Assembly (NCBI RefSeq): GCF_029893355.1
Contig: NZ_JARZAI010000005.1
Coordinates: 301,628 to 365,627, forward strand
DNA from: Kitasatospora sp. MAA4
GTDB taxonomy: Bacteria; Actinomycetota; Actinomycetes; Streptomycetales; Streptomycetaceae
Direction of reading: 5' to 3'
DNA: 64,000 nt
Position numbers and translations under genes: made by a program
Notes under the pieces: generated by a model
What the model saw: only the letters and a program-made list of their open reading frames with translations
Told to the model about the DNA's origin: nothing
Database searches by the model: none
Shown: positions 59,007 to 64,000 of the stretch, piece after piece
How positions within the stretch are numbered: position 1 is the first letter of the stretch
Layout: every line of letters starts with the position of its first letter

Positions 59007-60092
59007 GTGACGACCTACAACGAAGAAGCCGGTCTCGACGGGCGCGGGCCCGGTCCGCGGTCGGAACCCGGCTCCTTCCCGGCCAGACCGGCAGCGCCGG
59101 TGGGACCGATGGGTCTGCCCGAGCTGAACGCGGTGATCGACCGCGTCCGGGCCTCGATCGAGAGCGTCATCGAGGGCAAGCCGGAGGCCGTCCGGCTGGC
59201 GCTGACGGTGATGCTGGCCGAGGGCCACCTGCTGCTGGAGGACGTCCCCGGCGTCGGCAAGACCATGCTGGCCAAGGCGCTGGCCCGGTCGGTGGACTGC
59301 ACGGTGCGCCGGATCCAGTTCACCCCCGACCTGCTGCCCTCGGACGTCACCGGCACCAACGTCTTCGACCAGCAGCGGATGGACTTCGAGTTCCGCCCCG
59401 GCGCGATCTTCGCCCAGATCGTGGTCGGCGACGAGATCAACCGGGCCTCGCCGAAGACCCAGTCCGCGCTGCTGGAGTCGATGGCCGAGCGCCAGGTCAC
59501 CATCGACGGCACCACCTACCAGCTGCCCTCGCCGTTCATGGTGGTGGCCACCCAGAACCCGGTGGAGATGGAGGGCACCTACCCGCTCCCCGAGGCCCAG
59601 CGGGACCGCTTCATGGCCCGGATCTCGATCGGCTACCCCAGTCCCGAGGCCGAGCTGGCGATGCTCGACTCGCACTCCGGCGCCTCGCCGCTGGACGACC
59701 TGCAGCCGGTGGCGCACGCGGCCGACATCCTCAAGCTGATCGAGCTGGTCCGCACGGTGCACGTCGCGGACACCGTCCGGCGCTACACCGTCGACCTGGT
59801 CACCGCCACCCGGACCTCGACCGAGCTGCGGCTCGGCGCCTCCCCGCGCGCGACCCTGCACCTGATCCGGGCGGCCCGCGCGGCCGCCGCGCTGGCCGGC
59901 CGCGAGTACGTGCTGCCGGACGACATCCAGGCGCTCGCGGTGCCGGTCCTGGCGCACCGCCTGCTGCCGACCTCGGAGGCCCAGCTGAGCCGCCGCAGTG
60001 CCGAGCAGATCGTCCGCGACCTGGTCCAGCGCCTGCCTCTGCCGCGCCCGCAGGGCGGCCTGCACACTCCGGGCCCGGCGCGGAGGATCTGA
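59007..60092 (+). CDS. MoxR-family AAA+ ATPase
   Basis: The 361-residue AAA+ ATPase has a ~35-residue leader, Walker A GVGKTMLAKAL (~82-92), Walker B VVGDEINRASPKTQ (~139-150), and a sensor ATQNPVEMEGTYPLPEAQRDRF segment typical of MoxR. The winged C-terminal lid contains ASPRATLHL. MoxR proteins act as chaperones for assembly of partner proteins. Here the partners are the DUF58 and transglutaminase proteins encoded immediately downstream. The GTG start has GAGGAG 7 bases upstream. Confidence 0.93.
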   Translation: MTTYNEEAGLDGRGPGPRSEPGSFPARPAAPVGPMGLPELNAVIDRVRASIESVIEGKPEAVRLALTVMLAEGHLLLEDVPGVGKTMLAKALARSVDCTVRRIQFTPDLLPSDVTGTNVFDQQRMDFEFRPGAIFAQIVVGDEINRASPKTQSALLESMAERQVTIDGTTYQLPSPFMVVATQNPVEMEGTYPLPEAQRDRFMARISIGYPSPEAELAMLDSHSGASPLDDLQPVAHAADILKLIELVRTVHVADTVRRYTVDLVTATRTSTELRLGASPRATLHLIRAARAAAALAGREYVLPDDIQALAVPVLAHRLLPTSEAQLSRRSAEQIVRDLVQRLPLPRPQGGLHTPGPARRI

Positions 60093-60093
60093 G

Positions 60094-61431
60094 GTGGCGG
60101 AACAGGACGACCCGGCCGGTCTCCGGGCGGGACTTCGCGGCCTGACCACCCGCGGCCGCTCCTTCCTGGCCGCCGGCGGCACCGCGGTGGTCTGCTCGTA
60201 CCTGCTGGGACAGAGCGCCCTGCTGCGCGTCGGCGTCCTGCTGGCGGCCCTGCCGCTGGCCGCCGCGGTGCTGCTGGTGCGTACCCGCTACCGGGTGGCC
60301 AGCGGCCGCCGGCTCACCCCGCACCGGGCGCCGGCCGGCCAGGAGGCCCGGGTGCACCTGCGGGTGGACAACATCTCCCGGGTGCCCACCGGCCTGCTGA
60401 TGCTGGAGGACAAGGTCCCGTACGTGCTCGGGCCGCGCCCGCGGTTCGTGCTGGACCGGGTCGAGCCGCGCGGCTTCCGCGAGGTCTCCTACCGGGTCCG
60501 CTCCGACCTGCGCGGGCGCTACCTGCTGGGACCGCTGCAACTGCGGCTCACCGACCCGTTCGGGATGTGCGAGCTGACCCGGGCGTTCAGCGCCTCGGAC
60601 GTGCTCACCGTGGTCCCGCAGGTGCAGAAGCTGCCCGACATCCGGCTGGCCGGCGAGTGGGCCGGCTACGGCGACAGCATGTCGCGGGCGGTCGCGCTGG
60701 CCGGCGACGACGACTCGGTGCCGCGCGAGTACCGGCACGGCGACGACCTGCGGCGCGTGCACTGGAAGTCGACCGCCAAGTACGGCGAGCTGATGGTCCG
60801 CCGCGAGGAGCAGCCGCTGCGCGCCCGCGCCACCGTGCTGCTGGACACCCGCGAGATCGGGCACCGGGGCAACGGCCCGGCCTCCTCCTTCGAGTGGGCG
60901 GTCGGCTGCGCGGCCTCGATCGGCGTGCACCTGCTGGAACGCGGCTACCAGACCCGGCTGCTCACCGACACCGGCATCTCGGTGCCCAGCTCGGTGACCG
61001 GCGGCTCCGGCTCGGTCACCGACTCGATCGGCATGCTGCTCGACACGCTGGCCGTCCTGGAGCACTCCGACGGCGGCGGGCTGGCCCCTGCCGAGGACGT
61101 GCTGCGGCTGGGCGGCGAAGGCCTGCTGGTGGCGATCCTCGGCTCGCTGGACGACGAGCAGCTGGCCCGCTTGGGCCCGCTGCGCCGCCGGGCCGGCGCG
61201 GCCGTCGCGCTGGTGCTGGACACCGGCTCCTGGACCGGCCTGCGCTCGATCTTCCCGGAGGGCGCCGACGGCCAGGCCGCCCGGCAGCTGCACCTGCTGC
61301 GCGAGGCCGGCTGGACGGTGCTGCCGGTCCGGGCCGGCGACTCGCTGCCCGAACTCTGGCGGCAGGCCGACCGCCATGCCGCACCCGCCGCAGCCAACGG
61401 CGGCCAGGCCCGGAAGGGGGCGAGCGCATGA
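60094..61431 (+). CDS. DUF58-domain membrane protein
   Basis: The 445-residue protein has two N-terminal membrane helices (~27-46 and ~48-66) and a beta-rich region with LTDPFGMCELTR. The DUF58 signature SVPREYRHGDDLRRVHWKSTAKYGELMVRREEQ (in parts) is followed by a von Willebrand A-like domain with LLDTR. The GTG start comes one base after the moxR stop, and the downstream gene overlaps its stop, so the three genes are a coupled operon. The family is common beside MoxR; the molecular function is unknown. Confidence 0.93.
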   Translation: MAEQDDPAGLRAGLRGLTTRGRSFLAAGGTAVVCSYLLGQSALLRVGVLLAALPLAAAVLLVRTRYRVASGRRLTPHRAPAGQEARVHLRVDNISRVPTGLLMLEDKVPYVLGPRPRFVLDRVEPRGFREVSYRVRSDLRGRYLLGPLQLRLTDPFGMCELTRAFSASDVLTVVPQVQKLPDIRLAGEWAGYGDSMSRAVALAGDDDSVPREYRHGDDLRRVHWKSTAKYGELMVRREEQPLRARATVLLDTREIGHRGNGPASSFEWAVGCAASIGVHLLERGYQTRLLTDTGISVPSSVTGGSGSVTDSIGMLLDTLAVLEHSDGGGLAPAEDVLRLGGEGLLVAILGSLDDEQLARLGPLRRRAGAAVALVLDTGSWTGLRSIFPEGADGQAARQLHLLREAGWTVLPVRAGDSLPELWRQADRHAAPAAANGGQARKGASA

Positions 61432-63869
61432 CCACGCGTGCGAGGTTGACGGTCTACGCGGCGCTGGCCACGGCCATGGCCACGATGTGCCTGAGCCCGT
61501 TGATCACCCCGGCCGGCTGGGTGCTGACCGGCTTCTTCCTGATCCTGGTGGTCGCGCTGATCGGCGCCGGCCTGCGCCGGCTGTCGGTGGCCCGCCCGCT
61601 GGTGGTGCTCGGCCAGCTGGTGCTCTCCCTCTGGCTGGTGCTGCTGCTCAGCGTCCCCGGCCGGATGACCGCGGGTGTGCTGCCGGGCCCCGACGCCGCC
61701 CGGGCGGTCGGCGACCTGCTCACCGCGGCGGGCAGCGAGATCCAGGCGTACGCGATCCCCGCCCCGGCCTCCGGCGGCCTGAACCTCCTGCTGACCGGTT
61801 CGGTGGCGCTGATCGCCATCCTGGTGGACGCTCTGGCGGTCACCTACCGGCGGGCCGCACTGGCCGGACTGCCGCTGCTGGCGATGTACTCGGTCGGCAC
61901 CGGCCTGGCCGGCAGCGAGGCCTCGCCGGTCCTCTGGTTCATGTTCTCGGCCGGCGGCTACCTGATGCTGCTCTTCGCCGAGGGCCGCGACCGGCTCTCC
62001 CGCTGGGGCCGGGTCTTCCGCGGCGCGGGCAGCGAGCCCGAGCGCGGCGGCGCCACCCTCTCCACCGGCGGCCACCAGATCGGCCTGGTGGCCCTGGCGG
62101 TCGCCCTGCTGCTGCCGTTCCTGGCCCCCAACTGGGACCTGAGCCTGGTCAGCGGCGGTCTGGCCGACGGCGGGTCGGGCGGGCGCGGCGGCAACATCAA
62201 CGCGCTGAACCCGGTGGTCTCGCTGACCGACGGGCTGCGCAAGCCGAGCAACCAGAACCTGATCACCTATCACGGGGACAACCCCGACCTGGCCACCGCC
62301 TACCTGCGGATCACCGCGCTGGACGACTTCACCGGCGTGGAGTGGAAGCCCGCCTCACAGCCGGCCCAGCCCGTCCCGTCCACGCTGGGCACCCCCGAGG
62401 GGCTGACCGCCGACGTGGAGAGCCAGCCGATGGAGACCCAGGTCAGTCTCTCCCCGCAGCTGAGCAGCGAGTGGCTGCCGGCGCCGTACCCGATGATCCA
62501 GGCGAGCCCGCCCGGCGACTGGCGCTACGAGCCGCAGACCCGTTCGCTGATCGCGGACCACGGCCAGAAGGCCACCGGGATCAGGTACACGGTCACCTCA
62601 CTGGACCTCCACCCCACCGCGGACGAGCTGCGCTCGGCGTCCGTCGCCCCGCAGTCGATCCGCGCCACCGACCTGGCGCTGCCCGGCAACCTGCCGCCGG
62701 TGGTCAAGCAGACCGCGCTTCAGGTCACCCAGGGCCGCACCACCGACTACGACAAGGCGGTGGCGCTGCAGAACTGGTTCGCGACCTCGGGCCTGTTCAC
62801 CTACAGCTCCTCGATCGACCCGGGCACCGGTCCGGACGCCATCGCCAAGTTCCTCCAGGACAAGAAGGGCTTCTGCGTGCACTTCGCCGCCACCATGGCG
62901 GCGATGGCGCGGACCCTGCAGATCCCGGCCCGGGTGGCGGTCGGCTTCGCGCCCGGTACCGACCAGGGCAACGGCACCTACGTGGTCGGCAGCAAGGACT
63001 ACCACGCGTGGCCGGAGCTGTACTTCCAGGGCGCCGGGTGGCTGCGCTTCGAGCCGACCCCGAGCCGCGGTTCGGCGCCGGACTACACCACGGCGCAGAC
63101 CGCCACGGCGCCGAGCCAGAGCGCCGAGGCGCCGACCAGCGCCCCGACCGCCCGTCCGAGCGCGGCTGCGCCGTCGGGCGTCGACTGCACGACCACCCTG
63201 CGCCGCCTGAACGAGTGCCCCGCGCAGCACGCGCCGACCTCCACGACCAGCGCGACCAGCTCCTCCGGGTCCTCCTCGCAGGTGCCGGCCCTGATCGCGG
63301 GAGCCGTCCTGGTGCTGCTCCTGCTGCTCTCACCGATGCTCTGGCGGACCCGGCTGCGCCGGCGCCGACTGGGCGGCGGGCGGCGGCGGACCGGGTCCGG
63401 GCCGGGCGTGCTGACCGAGGCCCAGGTGCTGGCCGCCTGGACCGAGCTGATCGACTCGGCCTGGGACCTCGGTATCGCACCGGACGACGCCCGCAGCCCG
63501 CGGCACACCGTGCAGCGACTCACCGAGGAGGGCGCGCTGGACGAGGCCGGGCAGGCCGCCGTCGGGCGGGTGGCGCTGGCCGCCGAGCGGGTGCTGTACG
63601 CCCGCGACCCCGGGCAGCCGACCCCGCTCGGCCCGGACGTCCGGGCGGCGCGGCAGGGCCTGCTGGCCTCGGCCGGGCGCCGGCGCCGGGTGCGGGCGCT
63701 GCTGTTCCCGCCGTCCGCCGCGCGGCTGGCCTGGCGGGCCTCCGACCGGCTGCTGACCCTGCGGCTGCGCGGCCGGGCCGCGGCGGCCCGGGTGGGCGAG
63801 CCGCTGGGACGCGCGGCGGGCGTGCTGCGCGTGGTGCGCCGGCGCGAACGCGCGGACGACGGCGACTAG
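61428..63869 (+). CDS. Membrane-anchored transglutaminase-like (TgpA-type) protein
   Basis: The 813-residue protein begins with six to seven membrane helices (~6-230). The large extracytoplasmic part contains the transglutaminase core with the catalytic cysteine at ~483 in KGFCVHFA and histidine at ~526 in DYHAWPEL. After a Ser/Thr/Ala/Pro-rich linker (~565-620) comes another helix (~622-644), then a cytoplasmic basic region with a DUF4129-like end. These proteins accompany MoxR/DUF58 in bacteria; activity and substrate are not established. The ATG overlaps the DUF58 stop (ATGA). Confidence 0.93.
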   Translation: MTTRARLTVYAALATAMATMCLSPLITPAGWVLTGFFLILVVALIGAGLRRLSVARPLVVLGQLVLSLWLVLLLSVPGRMTAGVLPGPDAARAVGDLLTAAGSEIQAYAIPAPASGGLNLLLTGSVALIAILVDALAVTYRRAALAGLPLLAMYSVGTGLAGSEASPVLWFMFSAGGYLMLLFAEGRDRLSRWGRVFRGAGSEPERGGATLSTGGHQIGLVALAVALLLPFLAPNWDLSLVSGGLADGGSGGRGGNINALNPVVSLTDGLRKPSNQNLITYHGDNPDLATAYLRITALDDFTGVEWKPASQPAQPVPSTLGTPEGLTADVESQPMETQVSLSPQLSSEWLPAPYPMIQASPPGDWRYEPQTRSLIADHGQKATGIRYTVTSLDLHPTADELRSASVAPQSIRATDLALPGNLPPVVKQTALQVTQGRTTDYDKAVALQNWFATSGLFTYSSSIDPGTGPDAIAKFLQDKKGFCVHFAATMAAMARTLQIPARVAVGFAPGTDQGNGTYVVGSKDYHAWPELYFQGAGWLRFEPTPSRGSAPDYTTAQTATAPSQSAEAPTSAPTARPSAAAPSGVDCTTTLRRLNECPAQHAPTSTTSATSSSGSSSQVPALIAGAVLVLLLLLSPMLWRTRLRRRRLGGGRRRTGSGPGVLTEAQVLAAWTELIDSAWDLGIAPDDARSPRHTVQRLTEEGALDEAGQAAVGRVALAAERVLYARDPGQPTPLGPDVRAARQGLLASAGRRRRVRALLFPPSAARLAWRASDRLLTLRLRGRAAAARVGEPLGRAAGVLRVVRRRERADDGD

Positions 63870-64000
63870 CCCCTGTACGCCGAGAAGCACGGTGGGGGGG
63901 GCGGGCGCGGGCGGGCCCCCCCCCCGGCGGGTCGCGTGGGGGGGGGGGGCGCAAAAAGCCGGCGGGGTAGTGCCCGCCGGGCGGGCCCCCCCGGTGCCTA
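63870..64000. other. Low-quality, homopolymer-rich window end
   Basis: After the stop codon the sequence breaks into runs of 7-13 G or C and cannot be read in any frame. It looks like contig-end error rather than biology. No feature is called here. Confidence 0.75.

Overview
The window reads as chromosomal DNA of a streptomycete (Streptomyces or a close relative such as Kitasatospora). It is very GC-rich with G/C in third codon positions, uses many GTG starts and GTGA/ATGA stop-start overlaps, and shows several apparently leaderless promoters. Gene content and order match the conserved core of Streptomyces chromosomes: a his operon, dnaE, lspA, ileS, divIVA, and the division and cell wall (dcw) cluster.

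Layout. 1-762 is the 3' end of an alpha/beta hydrolase gene. 1243-6992 (minus) is the histidine operon hisD-hisC-hisB-orf49-hisH-hisA(priA)-ridA-hisF, followed by a small membrane protein gene. 7123-9986 (plus) holds a beta-helix membrane protein, a Lon-N-domain protein and a YbaK-type deacylase. 9994-13754 (minus) holds a membrane protein, an ABC exporter pair and a NYN-domain protein. 13996-16939 has asd, a DapA-like lyase/aldolase and a divergent LysR regulator. 17052-17783 encodes an RDD membrane protein and is closed by a strong hairpin.

17849-22941 looks like an accessory insertion between core genes. It encodes a small membrane protein and a secreted protein, contains about 740 bp of gene-poor, locally AT-rich DNA, and then a four-gene regulatory set: XRE/TPR regulator, HATPase, DUF397-like 76-aa protein, and a JmjC-type cupin oxygenase. 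The first three resemble the WhiJ/AbaA-like clusters of streptomycetes. The cupin oxygenase is the unusual addition and the best candidate here for an undescribed system.

23037-36063 returns to core-like genes: dnaE, a membrane protein, a dienelactone hydrolase-family protein, an ABC system whose ATPase is fused to a secreted-type peptidase/esterase, an MscS channel, a LURP-one protein, and a minus-strand run dksA/traR-like - lspA - rluD-like - GNAT. 36320-39723 is ileS preceded by a T-box leader that appears to act on translation. 39853-57670 (minus) is the dcw cluster read from rsmH to divIVA: rsmH, ftsL, ftsI, murE, murF, mraY, murD, ftsW, murG, ftsQ, ftsZ, yggS(ylmE), sepF, yggT, divIVA. 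The ylmD gene expected between ftsZ and ylmE is absent, and murC is not in the cluster. 58210-63869 (plus) holds a beta-carbonic anhydrase and a MoxR - DUF58 - transglutaminase operon. The last ~130 bases are homopolymer-rich and look like poor-quality contig-end sequence.

Together the core genes cover histidine synthesis, replication, lipoprotein processing, isoleucyl-tRNA supply, peptidoglycan precursor synthesis, septation and polar growth. All assignments rest on reading the sequence. No database search was run.
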